Origin: Pantoea sp. Eser
Lineage (GTDB): Bacteria > Pseudomonadota > Gammaproteobacteria > Enterobacterales > Enterobacteriaceae
Direction of reading: 5' to 3'
Assembly: GCA_009830035.1 (NCBI GenBank)
Contig: SZZY01000007.1
Span: forward strand, 62,001-126,000
DNA length: 64,000 bases
Shown here: piece by piece, positions 49,917 to 59,735 of the stretch
How the letters are laid out: each line of letters starts with the position of its first letter
Position numbering within the stretch: the stretch's first letter is position 1
Program-made: the position numbers and the translations under genes
The notes under the pieces: generated by a model
The model's input: the letters and a program-made list of their open reading frames with translations, nothing else
What the model was told of the DNA's origin: nothing
Database searches by the model: none

Positions 49917-51839
49917 TTACCCGGTGGCCGGTTTGCCTGACAGCAGATCCAGCACGTCCTGCACACTGGTGGTATTGGCCAGCTTTTCAATCACGCTGTC
50001 GTCGTCCAGCGCATTGGTCAGGCTGGTGATCACCTGAATGTGCTCGTTATTGCGGGCAGCAATACCGATAACCAGCCGCGCCACATCTTCCGCATCATCA
50101 CCGAACTGCACGCCTGCCAGATACTGGCAGAACACCACGCCGGTTTTCAGCACCCGGTCTTTCGCTTCAACCGTTCCGTGCGGTACGGCAATCGACTCAC
50201 CGAGGTAGGTTGGCGTCAGTTTTTCACGTGCCAGCATCGCGTCAATATACTCCGGCTCAACGTAGCCGCCTTTCACCAGCTGTTCACCGGCAAAACGAAT
50301 CGCCTGCCCTTTGTTGCTGGCGCTCAGGCCGAGGAACACGTTGTCAGCACCCAGTTTAAACAGGTGCGCGTTGCCTTTGTCGTAGCTGTCTGACAGTGCA
50401 GTCTTCACCGTTTCACGGTGGACTTCGCTGCGGTTAGCCGCCACCAGACGTTCGGTCAGGGTGCTGTAGAGCGCGCTGTCGAGGAAGTTATTCAGCGAGA
50501 TATGTTGCGCATGAGGCGCCTGACGAATTGCACGCTCGGTCAGGTCACGGTGGGTAATCACCAGGTCGACATCACCCGGCAGGGCGTTAATCGCGGTGTT
50601 GGTTACCGACACGTTGCTTAAACCGGCATCCTGCACCTTCTTACGCAGCACGCCTGCGCCCATGGCGCTGGAACCCATGCCGGCATCACAGGCAACAATG
50701 ATTTTACGCACGTGGTGCAGCTCAACGCTCATTGCATCGCTGGCAACCGGTGCACCCGCCGTGGTCTGGCCTTTAGACTGCGCCTTCATGTCCTGCATGC
50801 GTTTTGTTTCGGCTTCGATATCTTCATCTTCTTTCACTTTGCTGGTTTTCAGCAGGATGGCAGAGACCACGAAAGAAACCGCAAATGCCGCGACGGTCGC
50901 CGCGATATTGGCGAAGTAAGCACCTTTTGGCGTCATCGCCAGCACGGCGAGGATAGAACCTGGTGAAGCAGGAGAAACCAGACCGCCATTCAGCAGCGTC
51001 AGGGTGAAGACGCCCGTCATCCCGCCGAGGATCACTGCCAGCAGCAGACGCGGCGCCATCAACACATACGGGAAGTAGATTTCATGGATGCCGCCGAGGA
51101 AGTGGATAATCGCCGCACCGCCCGCAGACTGTTTCGCACTGCCACGACCAAAGAACATGTACGCCATCAGCACGCCCATGCCGGGACCTGGGGTTGGCTT
51201 CAATCAGGAAGAAAATCGACTTGCCTGCTTCGCTCGCCTGCTAGATGCCGAGTGGCGAGAAGATACCGTGGTTGATGGCGTTGTTCAGGAACAGGATTTT
51301 CGCCGGTTCCACGAAGATGGAGGTTAATGGCAGCAGGTTGTTCTGCACCATCAGATTTACGCCTGCCGCGAGGATGTACGACAACCCTTCAACCAGCGGA
51401 CCGATAGCTAGGAACGCCAGCAGCATACCGATAATGCCGGCAGAAGAGAAGTTGTTGACCAGCATCTCGAAGCCGCTTTTGATTTTGCCGTCGACTACCC
51501 GGTCAAACGACTTGATCGCCCAGCGGACCGGCAATCATTGAGCCGAGGAACATCGGCATGTCGGCGCCAACAATCACCCCCATGGTGGTGATAGCACCGA
51601 CCACGCCGCCGCGATCGCCGCCGACCAGACGTCCACCGGTAAAGCCGATCAACAGCGGCAGCAGATAAGTGATCATCGGGCCAACCAGCTTGGCTAACGT
51701 TTCGTTAGGGATCCAGCCAGTTGGAATAAAACAGTGCAGTGATGATACCCTAGGCGACAAACGCCCCGATATTTGGCATCACCATATTACTCAGAAAGCG
51801 ACCAAAGCTCTGTACTTTGACCTTCACTGATGAGGACAT
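49917..51839 (-). pseudogene. mtlA: Mannitol PTS permease IICBA (MtlA), broken
   Basis: MtlA imports mannitol and phosphorylates it in one step (IIC membrane part, IIB, IIA; about 635 residues). The 3' two-thirds is open and good: FPYVLMAPRLLLAVILGGMT in IIC, the IIB phosphocysteine loop RKIIVACDAGMGSSAMG, and the IIA phosphohistidine region LGESIAVPHGTVEAKDRVLK. The first 200 codons are wrecked: TAG where Trp is expected after NIGAFVA (near 51752), frameshifts near 51735, 51510 and 51195, and TAG for Gln after FSPLGI at 51241-51243. The start MSSSVKVKVQSFGRFLSNMV at 51839 is the family start. First gene of mtlADR. Confidence 0.9.
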
Positions 51840-51985
51840 AAACCCACCCCTTCTTATTTGAGACGCGCTGCAATAGGAGAGCGCGCTTGTTTTTGTTTAG
51901 CTACCCTGGCAATCAGTCGGTGGTATTACTGTATGCAGCTGGACTCTACCACGCGAATATGACGCTGCGTAGCGGCCGAAATAAG

Positions 51986-52117
51986 TGTGATTCAGATCAC
52001 GCAATTCTGGTGGCGGCGGGGTATTTTTAGTGAATAAGATCACAAGATTAACTCAGAACAGTCTTGAGGTGACGGAATTTTAACCGCAAAACCGGCTTAT
52101 CTGTGACCATTGTCACA
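51986..52117. promoter_or_regulatory. Three CRP sites upstream of mtlA
   Basis: TGTGATTCAGATCACG (51986-52001), AGTGAATAAGATCACA (52029-52044) and the perfect TGTGACCATTGTCACA (52102-52117) all fit the CRP consensus TGTGA-N6-TCACA. E. coli mtlA is likewise driven by several CRP sites. A fourth, weak one lies near 52148. The 445-bp gap between mtlA and yiaF otherwise shows no gene. Confidence 0.8.
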
Positions 52118-52284
52118 ATTAACAAGCGGAAGTTTGTTATGTCTATGTGACTTAGAGCTCAAACTATTTTTGGTCAAAAATGCGCCCGATCACACTTTGG
52201 TCAGGCCAGCAGAAAGCAAGGGGAGAGTGAGGACAAAACAGATTGAGAGAAGGGCAGGCGATCGACGCCTGCCGCTAAACGAGG

Positions 52285-53010
52285 TTACTGCAAACCACCC
52301 TGAACGGCACGTTGTGCCTGGGTCAGCGCCTGGGCATTGGCAGATAAGGTTCTCATCAGCGCGTTATATTGCGAAGCCTGCTCCTGGGTCGGTAACTGCA
52401 CGCCGCCATCGTTAAAGCTGACGCGGGTGCCCTGGGTTTGCAGGATATCGCCGGTCTGCACCGCCGCCTGGCTCAGTGCCTGCAGCTGTGGCAACAGCGG
52501 GATAAGCTGATTCGCCGGCACGGTGACCACTTTGTTGTAGGCGGTATCGTAGACTTTTTTCAGATCATCGGACTGCTTCAGGGCCGCTTTGCTGCTGTCC
52601 GCCTGCATTTTGGCGCTTTCAATCTGTTGAGTGACAATCACCAGCGCACTGTTTGCCTGGCGCAGCGAGTCGCGACGATTAAGGTAATCCTGCGGCACGC
52701 GAATGGCAGAAAGCTCATCCACCACCGGACGCATACCCTGATCGACCGCCTTACTCGCCTGCTGCGAGAAGCCATACAGGATGGCGTAATCACCGGCAAA
52801 ATTGCCAAAGCTCTGTTTTTGGTTTTCGCTCAGGCTCGGCAGGTGCTCGCTACTGCGCATCACGGTATTCTGCAGAAAATCGATAAATGCTTTGCGCTGC
52901 TCGCCTTCTTTATCACCGCAATCACCGCACGCGGTGAGTTGCAGCACGATCAGCGCGCCAGCGACTAAAAAAGCGCCGCGCGCCCAGAGGCGTGTGAGTC
53001 CTAAAGCCAT
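52285..53010 (-). CDS. yiaF: YiaF (DUF3053) lipoprotein
   Basis: 241 residues (E. coli YiaF about 236). The signal peptide ends in a lipobox, LQLTAC with Cys at residue 28, so the mature protein is lipid-anchored. The family core follows: DKEGEQRKAFIDFLQNTVM, FAGDYAILYGFSQQASKAVD, MRPVVDELSAIRVPQDYLNR and TRVSFNDGGVQLPTQEQASQ. The function is unknown in all relatives. The start is set by MALGLTRLWARG after GGAGTTGAACGT. Its E. coli neighbourhood (yiaF near yiaG, dpp) is retained. Intact. Confidence 0.9.
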   Translation of the reverse strand: MALGLTRLWARGAFLVAGALIVLQLTACGDCGDKEGEQRKAFIDFLQNTVMRSSEHLPSLSENQKQSFGNFAGDYAILYGFSQQASKAVDQGMRPVVDELSAIRVPQDYLNRRDSLRQANSALVIVTQQIESAKMQADSSKAALKQSDDLKKVYDTAYNKVVTVPANQLIPLLPQLQALSQAAVQTGDILQTQGTRVSFNDGGVQLPTQEQASQYNALMRTLSANAQALTQAQRAVQGGLQ

Positions 53011-53258
53011 ACGTTCAACTCCTGTCAGTGAAACTGGCTGATGTCCAAGTAAGAATGGCCTAAAGAATAGAACAAACCCGCGTCGCGGCACAATGTGAAA
53101 CCATCAGTGATATGCAGCCGATCGCGGTTGTCTGCTGCCGGGCAGGATGCGCAACAGAGCCGATGACGCTGTACCGGACACCCCGGCTGCTGTTCGCCCG
53201 TCATCCGCAACCGCAGACCACGGGCAGCATAACGCTTTGCAGCCGCGCTAAGGCGGCC

Positions 53259-54834
53259 TCAAAACACCACGGCCTGACCATCTTTACGGCTTTCGGTGGC
53301 GGCAATTAATATAGAAGCCCTGCGGATCGCGGACAATCGCCTGGGCACCGCCAAAATTATAGTTGCTTAGCGGATCTTCCAGCACCACTTGGTGGCCCAG
53401 GCGGCGCAGGGTGCTGAGGGTATTGCGGTCGAGAGTCGATTCAAACACTACTTCACGGCCCTGTTCCACCCGCCAGCGCGGCGCATCGATCGCGGCCTGC
53501 GGATTTTGCCGATGCAGCATAATCCGTAGTGCCAGCTGCAGATGCCCCTGCGCCTGCATCGGGCCGCCCATTACACCAAACGACATGAGTGGCTGACCCT
53601 GACCATCCAGCGCGAAGGCGGGAATAATGGTAATGGTGTGGAACGGCCGCTTGCCGCTCGCCACCACGTTGGGATGGTGCGGATCGAGTGAAAAGCCCGC
53701 GCCGCGGTTTTGCAGGCTGATACCGGTATCCGGCACCACCACGCCCAATCCAAAACCCATTATAGTTAGACTGAATAAACGACACCATCATGCCGCTGGC
53801 ATCGGCGGTGGAGAGATAAACCGTGCCGCTTTGTTGCGGGGAACCAAACGCGTAGTCACCTGCCTGCGTCGGATCGATTAACGCGGCTCGCTGGCGAATA
53901 TAGTCCGCGCTCAGCAGCCGGTCCGCCGGGAATTCAAGGTGATCTTCATCGCTGACGTAGCGCGCCAGATCGACCAGCGCCAGTTTCATCGCCTCAATCG
54001 ACAGATGCAGCCACTGCGGTGAATCGGGCGCATAGCGGCCAATGTCCCACTCTTCGAGGGTGCCGAGCGCGATTAAGGTGGCGATGCCCTGCCCGTTAGG
54101 TGGCAGTTCCTGCACCGATCCGCCGGCAAACGGACGTGACAGCAACTTAACCCAGTCAGCGCGATGCTGGTTGAGATCGTCCAGCGTCAGGGCGGCACCG
54201 TGCTCGCGAGCAAAGGCCACCATCTTTCTGTGCCAGCCCACCGCGATAAAAGCTTTCCCCCTGGCTGTCGGCAATCTGCTGCAGGGTACTGGCCTGCGCC
54301 GGGTTACGGAACAGTTCACCGATGCTTGGCGGACGGCCCTGAGGGGCAAAACAGTCGCTGAAGCCAGGCTGATGCCGCAGCTTGTCGTAGCCGCGCTGCC
54401 ACAGCTGGCCAGTCAGCGGCGAAACCGGGAAACCGTGGCGCGCATAGTCAATCGCCGGTTGGGCTAAGGTGTTGAGCGGCAGCGTGCTGAAGCGTTGCGC
54501 CAGCGTCGACCACGCCGAAACGGCACTGGGCACCGTGACCGACTCCCAGCCGATCTCAGGCATCACCTGATGTCAGGCAAAGCGTTGCGGGCTCCAGGCG
54601 GCTGGCGCACGCCCTGAGGCGTTCAGGCCGTGCAGTTCCTGGCCATCCCAGACAATGGCGAAGGCGTCACTGCCGATGCCGTAGCGATGGCGGCGTCCAC
54701 CGCGTTACCGCCCCGTTGCAGCATTCGAATGCCGGCCTGGGCCGCCACAGCGGCTGTGAGGTGGCGACGGAATTGCGCCCCATAATCGGCACCCGATGGG
54801 AGGCATAACTCACATTGAAATCGACTTCACTCAT
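53259..54834 (-). pseudogene. Gamma-glutamyltransferase family protein, broken
   Basis: Pieces of one Ntn-hydrolase of about 530 residues related to gamma-glutamyltransferases of the YwrD type. They begin EVDFNVSYASHRVPIMGRNS, then GNAVDAAIATAS joined by deletion to GIGSDAFAIVWDGQELHG. Next come GWESVTVPSAVSAWSTLAQR, then QELPPNGQGIATLIALGTLE, and the SGTVYLSTADASGMMVSFIQ region that holds the nucleophilic Thr. The last part is FGVMGGPMQAQGHLQLALRI. Lesions: frameshift near 54745, an internal loss near 54690, TGA near 54573, frameshifts near 54240, 53762 and 53305. The stop is near 53259. AAAAGGAAC precedes ATG 54834. Confidence 0.8.
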
Positions 54835-55493
54835 CGCTGTTCCTTTTGATTGATTCATCCGCCATTCGCAGAGCATTCCCTTTAATGCTGCCGTCCGTCA
54901 GCGCACCACGGCAGCGCCAGCCGCTAAAAAAGGTTACGGCAGGGTAAAAGAATTGTTAGGCCACGGATGTGAGCCACGCCGCGGCTGCGCGGCATATTAG
55001 CCCAAGACTATTCTTAATTTGATTAGCACAGTGAATATAAATGCTTAAGAAGTAGGCGTATATTTTGCACTCGTTCAGTAGGAAGTGTATTTCCTCACAG
55101 AATCGACAATATGCTGGCAGAAAGCATGACGGCATCCACATTACTACCAAACATAATTTGATTTTTGTGCCGCTTGCTCAGGCACAAAAGATATTAGCCT
55201 CAAAGACTTAGTGGCGCTGAAACTTTTCCAGCTAAGAAAAAGATAAAAAAATAATTATAAATCGCGCGGCAAATCGTCAGGTCTCTATCCATACTTAGCT
55301 TCCCGGCATTTGTTGCATTGACCTGACATGTTTACAAGCAGTGCACAGCAGGCTGTTTCCCGTAGTGGTTTTCTCATAACAAAAACAAACCCTTGCGGGA
55401 TACAGCCTGACCAGGCCCGGTTTCAGAGTCTGACTTCAGACTCGTACCTCTCTACTTTCACGTGCTTCATAGTGAGTTTTTAAGGAGTTCTCT
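54835..55493. other. AT-rich gene-free spacer upstream of yiaG
   Basis: 659 bp without a convincing gene. Part is very AT-rich (55190-55265). GAGTCTGA-CT-TCAGACTC at 55426-55443 is an 8-bp inverted repeat about 50 bp before yiaG and could be in its leader. I see no coding similarity in any frame. Confidence 0.5.
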
Positions 55494-55787
55494 ATGGAAT
55501 TAAAAGACCCAATGTTTGAATTGCTCAGCAGCCTTGAGCAGATTGTTTTGACACGTGACAACCGTCCTGCTGAGATCTCTATTCAACGCCAACCTGCCGT
55601 GCCAGAGCCACAGCGTCTGCGCGAAATGACCGGCATGCAGGTTGATGAATTTGCAAAATTGATGGGCGTAAGCGTTTCTTCAGTAAAAAGTTGGGAAGCC
55701 CGACGTACCCGTCCCTCCGCTACGGCACAGAAATTAATGGAGCTGTTGCATGCCAATCCCTATCTGGGTCGGCAGCTGCTGGAATAA
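55494..55787 (+). CDS. yiaG: YiaG helix-turn-helix protein
   Basis: 97 residues (E. coli YiaG 96), a small Xre-type DNA-binding protein of unknown target. It starts MELKDPMFELLSSLEQIVL; the helix-turn-helix is MQVDEFAKLMGVSVSSVKSW then EARRTRPSATAQKLMELL near 45-85. A good AAGGAG lies 8 bp before ATG 55494, and a strong terminator follows. In E. coli it is next to cspA. Intact, GC lower than in the neighbours. Confidence 0.92.
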   Translation: MELKDPMFELLSSLEQIVLTRDNRPAEISIQRQPAVPEPQRLREMTGMQVDEFAKLMGVSVSSVKSWEARRTRPSATAQKLMELLHANPYLGRQLLE

Positions 55788-55806
55788 TGAAGAAAAAACC
55801 CAAAGG

Positions 55807-55830
55807 AACCCGCCATGGCGGGTTTTTTTT
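55807..55830 (+). terminator. Terminator of yiaG
   Basis: AACCCGCC-AT-GGCGGGTT (55807-55824) followed by a run of T, 20 bp after the yiaG stop. It also lies at the 3' end of the convergent HD gene. Confidence 0.92.
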
Positions 55831-56415
55831 AGCCTGGCTCGCGGTATCTGGCCGCCTGCTTCTCAAACCAGCTGTCCGGCACGTTATAAGGCGGCTGCCC
55901 TAGCTGGGCAGTACCCGATTCAATAATGGTTGAGGCCTGCTGCCAGAGCTGCGCATCACCCTGCTTCAGCAGGTCAATCTGCACCCGTTTTTGCACCAGA
56001 TAGATGCGGGCGAAGTGGGGATAAAGGCGCACGATCGCCCGGGTATTGTCGATGATGTCCGCCAGCTTGATGGTTTGCTCCTCCGGACTGGCGCTGGCGG
56101 TATGCAGAAAGTGCGCCAGCTTGCGCGCTGCGCGGTTCTTTGCAGACGCCGGTGCGCTGTCGGTCAGCATCTCCACCAGGCTGGCGACGCGGGCACCAAA
56201 CAGCGTGTCGATATCTGCCAGCGTGGTTGGCGTATCTTCGACCGTGTTATGGAGCCACGCCGCCGCCAGCAGGGCGTCGTCATCGCTGACGCTGCGGACC
56301 AGTTCCGCCACCGCCGCCGGGTGAACAATATACGGTTCATCGGTATATTTGCGGTGCTGACCGGCATCGGCGTGGGCCTGCGTAGCGTAGCGCGTTCTTC
56401 CAGTGAATCCTGCAT
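55829..56415 (-). pseudogene. HD-domain phosphohydrolase, frameshifted and missing its HD aspartate
   Basis: Related to the RelA/SpoT-type HD hydrolases (about 190 residues). After the start MQDSLEERA a one-base change near 56390 shifts the frame. The protein continues in another frame as AHADAGQHRKYTDEPYIVHP, then LLAAAWLHNTVEDTPTTLAD, AARKLAHFLHTASASPEEQT and IKLADIIDNTRAIVRLYPH. The central motif should be LHD-x-x-ED; here it is LHNTVED, so one metal ligand is Asn (GAC to AAC). The later IKLADIIDN is normal. Loss is thus both structural and catalytic. Divergent from ohrR. Confidence 0.8.
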
Positions 56416-56446
56416 GCGTTTTCCCCTGTTCAAAAAGTTTGCTTGC

Positions 56447-56470
56447 AATTATCTAGCGCGCTATCTATAT
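56447..56470. promoter_or_regulatory. Probable OhrR operator
   Basis: TAGCGCGCTA (56454-56463) is a perfect palindrome in an AT-rich stretch 50 bp before ohrR, between it and the HD gene. OhrR regulators autoregulate through such sites. A related ATAGCG half lies before ohr near 57017. Confidence 0.5.
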
Positions 56471-56514
56471 TTACCACTACGAACAGTTATCAAGATGACG
56501 AAAAAGTGAAAACG

Positions 56515-56943
56515 ATGCCACTGTTGGTCGATCAGCAACTCTGCTTTGCACTTTATTCCGCTAATCTGGCGATGAATAAGGTCTATCGTCAGTTGCTGTC
56601 CCAACTCGACATTACCTATCCGCAATATCTGGTGATGCTGGTGCTGTGGGAGAAGGACGATCTTACGGTTTCAGAGATTGGCGAGCAGCTTTTCCTGGAT
56701 TCAGCCACCCTGACGCCGCTGCTGAAGCGACTGGAGAGTGCTGGACTGATTATGCGTCAGCGCACCCGCCAGGATGAGCGCCAGGTCGCGGTTACCCTGA
56801 CCGAGGCTGGCCGGGCGCTGCGCAGCAAGGCGGAATCTATTCCGGAAGCGGTCAAATGCGCCACCGCCTGTGACGATGACGCACTACTGGCGCTGAAAGT
56901 GCAGCTGGATGGCTTACGCGACAACCTGAACCGATTACGATAA
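56515..56943 (+). CDS. ohrR: Organic hydroperoxide-sensing regulator OhrR (MarR family)
   Basis: 142 residues. OhrR represses ohr until organic peroxides oxidise a Cys near its N-terminus. That residue is here in [18 protein letters not shown] (Cys10). The winged helix is [20 protein letters not shown] then [20 protein letters not shown], typical of the family. An in-frame ATG at 56443 would add 24 residues, but [14 protein letters not shown] is the family start. It lies 95 bp upstream of ohr, on the same strand. Intact. Confidence 0.93.
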   Translation: MPLLVDQQLCFALYSANLAMNKVYRQLLSQLDITYPQYLVMLVLWEKDDLTVSEIGEQLFLDSATLTPLLKRLESAGLIMRQRTRQDERQVAVTLTEAGRALRSKAESIPEAVKCATACDDDALLALKVQLDGLRDNLNRLR

Positions 56944-57038
56944 ATCTTACTGACGGGCGTACCGCGCCCGTTGAACCTCAAAGCCTCATTACCGCGTTAC
57001 AAGTAGTGAGCGATTAAATAGCGTAACGGAGAAATGTC

Positions 57039-57467
57039 ATGTCTTTAGAACAAGTGGTTTACCGCGCAAAAGCCAAAGCAACCGGTGGTCGTGATGGCCG
57101 TGCAACCTCCTCTGACGGTGTGCTGGACGTGAAGCTGGGCGTACCAAAAGAGATGGGCGGCGCAGGTAGTGAAGTGACCAACCCTGAGCAGCTGTTCGCT
57201 GCGGGCTACTCAGCCTGCTTCCTGGGCGCAATGAAATTTGTTGCTGGCCGTGACAAAATCGCGATGCCGAAAGAGGCGTGGATTGAAGGTGAAGTGGGTA
57301 TGGGTCCGATCCCGAATGGTTTTGGTATCGAAGCGACCCTGAACATTCACCTGCCAGAGATGGATAAAGCCGAAGCGCAGAAGCTGGTTGATGCTGCGCA
57401 TATCGTTTGTCCTTACTCAAACGCGACCCGCAATAACATCGACGTGACGCTGAACATCATTCGCTAA
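57039..57467 (+). CDS. ohr: Organic hydroperoxide resistance protein Ohr
   Basis: 142 residues, a complete OsmC/Ohr-family thiol peroxidase that reduces organic and fatty-acid hydroperoxides using lipoyl cofactors. The two active-site cysteines are Cys60 (AAGYSACFLGAMKF) and Cys124 (AHIVCPYSNATRNN); Arg19 is in GGRDGRATSSDG. ACGGAG precedes ATG 57039. Adjacent to its regulator, as in Xanthomonas and many Erwiniaceae; E. coli lacks ohr. A strong terminator follows. Confidence 0.95.
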   Translation: MSLEQVVYRAKAKATGGRDGRATSSDGVLDVKLGVPKEMGGAGSEVTNPEQLFAAGYSACFLGAMKFVAGRDKIAMPKEAWIEGEVGMGPIPNGFGIEATLNIHLPEMDKAEAQKLVDAAHIVCPYSNATRNNIDVTLNIIR

Positions 57468-57476
57468 GCGTACCGT

Positions 57477-57495
57477 GGGCCAGCCATGCTGGCCC
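57477..57495 (+). terminator. Terminator of ohr
   Basis: GGGCCAGC-CAT-GCTGGCCC is a perfect 8-bp stem, 9 bp after ohr, followed by GTTCTCTTT. Confidence 0.8.
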
Positions 57496-57804
57496 GTTCT
57501 CTTTCCCGTCCAACCGCCGCAGACCATACCTTATCCGGCGCCTCTGCGCTTTGTTCGCCAGACCTGGCATCCGTCCGGCAATATCGTTTGCACAAAAAAT
57601 GTGCTAATCGGCTCGACAAAGATTATTTTCTGGTCTGTCGGGTGTTGCCATGTTTTACTGGGCCACCTCGCGTTATAGCCTGAAAATCCGTTCAGAATTC
57701 TCCTTCATCGGGTCCGGTCCGCTTATTCAGCGAACTCTGCCGCGTTTCGGTAGTCACATTAAAGATTTGGTAAAGCGCATCATTACGGGGAAACTCCATT
57801 TTTC
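57496..57804. other. Gene-free spacer upstream of eptB
   Basis: 309 bp between the ohr terminator and the eptB start. I see no coding similarity or strong promoter match. It should hold the eptB promoter and leader, the target of the sRNA MgrR in E. coli, but I cannot identify the pairing. Confidence 0.4.
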
Positions 57805-59506
57805 ATGAATTATATTAAAACCTTAACGCAGCAAAAGTTGTCGCTACTGCTCGCGCTCTATCTCGGTATATTATTGAATTTACCGATTTTTTATCGCCGT
57901 TTTGACGGTTTCCTGACAAAATCGACGGTGACCAACTGGCTGACTGCCGTGACCGAAGTGGTGGCAATTGTGCTGCTGACTTTCTTCCTGATGCGGCTGT
58001 TGTCGCTGGGTGGGAAGTGGTTTTATCGCGTGCTCGCCACGCTTATCGTGCTGATTTCTGTTGCCGTTGCCTATTACATGGCATTTTTTAACGTCGTGAT
58101 TGGCTACGGCATTGTGGTATCGGTGATGACCACCGATACCGACCTGTCGAAAGAGGTCATTGGCTATCACTTCGTGCTGTGGATGGTGCTGGCCAGCGCG
58201 CTGCCGCTGTTAATGATCTGGCGAAACAAACTGAGTATGACGCTGAATGAACAGCTGCGTACGCCGGGACAACGCCTGAAGCCGACCCTGATTATGCTGG
58301 TCTGCGTGGCGCTGGTCTGGTTACCGATTCGCTATTTCGACAAGCTGCAGAAAGCGAACGAAGAGATCACCAACATCGATCTGCCGAGCTACGGCGGCGT
58401 GGTAGCGCACTCTTATCTGCCGTCTAACTGGCTGGCCGCGGTTGGCCTGTTTGCCTGGACCCGACTGGATGAGTCGCTGGAAAGCCATGAACTGCTCGAC
58501 CCGGCGAAGAAGTTTACCTACGTCGCGCCTGCCGGGCTGGATGATACCTATGTGGTGTTTGTGATTGGTGAAACCACCCGCTGGGATCACATGGGCATGC
58601 TCGGCTACGATCGTGATACCACGCCTAAGCTCTCGAAAGAGAAAAATCTGGTCGCGTTCCGCGGTGAATCCTGTGATACCGCCATCAAGCTGTCGCTGCG
58701 CTGCATGTTCGTGCGCGAAGGCGGCACCATGGATAATCCCGGCCGTACGCTGAAAGAGCAAAACGTGTTTGCGGTGATGAAAGAGCTGGGCTTTACCTCT
58801 GAGCTGTTTGCGATGCAGAGTGAGGTCTGGTTTTAGGACAACATCAACGCCAACAACTTTTTTGCTTTCCGTGAGCAGATTGGTTCAGAGAAGCGTAACC
58901 AGGGTAAAGCGGTCGATGACATGCTGCTGGTGCCTGAGATGAAGGCGTCACTGGATCGCTTCCCGAAAGGCAAGCATCTGGTAGTGCTGCACACCAGGGG
59001 TTCGCACTACCTCTATTCTCAGCGTTACCCGCGCAGTTTCGCGAAGTACCAGCCGGAATGTATGGGGGTTGATGAAACCTGCAGCAAAGCGCAGTTGATT
59101 AATGCCTATGACAACTCGATGCTGTATGTCGATAGCATGCTCGACAGCGTGCTGGATCAGCTGCGTGATAAGAAGGCGATTGTCTTCTATGCCGCTGACC
59201 ACGGTGAGTCGATCAGCGAAAACATACACCTGCACGGCACCCCCGCGTGAGATGGCTCCGCCGGAGCAGTTCCGCGTTCCGATGATGGTGTGGGCGTTGG
59301 ATTAGATAAGTATCTGGCCGACAGCCAGAACCGCAGCAACTTTGAGCGCTTGCCGGCGCAGCAGCGCGTTGGCAAAACCCATCGCCACGTAGAGTTGTTT
59401 GATACCATTCTTGGTTGCCTGGGTTACACCATCGCCAGATGGCGGGATTAATCCGGCCAATAACTGGTGTCAGGCTCCGGCGACCAGCCCGGCGAAACCG
59501 CTGTAA
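57805..59506 (+). pseudogene. eptB: KDO-phosphoethanolamine transferase EptB, broken
   Basis: EptB adds phosphoethanolamine to the outer Kdo of LPS. The N-terminal five-helix part (ILLNLPIFYRRFDGFLTKST) and the start of the alkaline-phosphatase-like domain are good: FVIGETTRWDHMGMLGYDRD with the catalytic Thr, SCDTAIKLSLRCMFVREGG. TAG at 58834-58836 follows SEVWF, where E. coli has Tyr. The next part (KHLVVLHTRGSHYLYSQRYP, AIVFYAADHGESISENIHLH) is in the same frame, but an extra C in a C5 run near 59245 shifts it (HLHGTPREMAPPEQ). Further shifts lie near 59300 and 59436. The end (HVELFDTILGCLGYT, GGINPANNW) stops at TAA 59504-59506. Upstream of dppA, as in E. coli. Confidence 0.9.
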
Positions 59507-59632
59507 TAACAACGCCGAATCGGCGGATCGGGCGCGGGATTGTCAGCAACCGCGCGCTTTCCAGGCGATCGGCGGCAAAAGCGCAAAAAGCGGTTGACGC
59601 TGATCGGGGGTCGCAGTAGCACGCGCCCCCAT

Positions 59633-59709
59633 CGGCGAGTAGCGCAGCTTGGTAGCGCAACTGGTTTGGGATCCAGTGGGTCGGAGGTTTGAGCTTGCAG
59701 ATTGACCCA
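59633..59709 (+). pseudogene. tRNA-Pro(UGG)-like gene with a ruined 3' third
   Basis: The 5' half is nearly identical to enterobacterial tRNA-Pro(UGG): CGGCGAG acceptor strand, D arm GCGCAGCTTGGTAGCGC, anticodon stem CTGG/CCAG, variable region and GTCGGAGG. Two defects are visible. The anticodon loop is TTTGGGAT, eight bases instead of seven. The T stem and acceptor 3' strand, which should read TTCGAATCCTC and CTCGCCGACCA, are replaced by TTTGAGCTTGCAGATTGACC, so neither stem can form. It sits between eptB and dppA, where E. coli has proK, but its sequence is of the proM type. Either a duplicated fragment or a decayed copy. Confidence 0.75.
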
Positions 59710-59735
59710 ATCGCAAAGAATAAGCTCAAGGCGCG

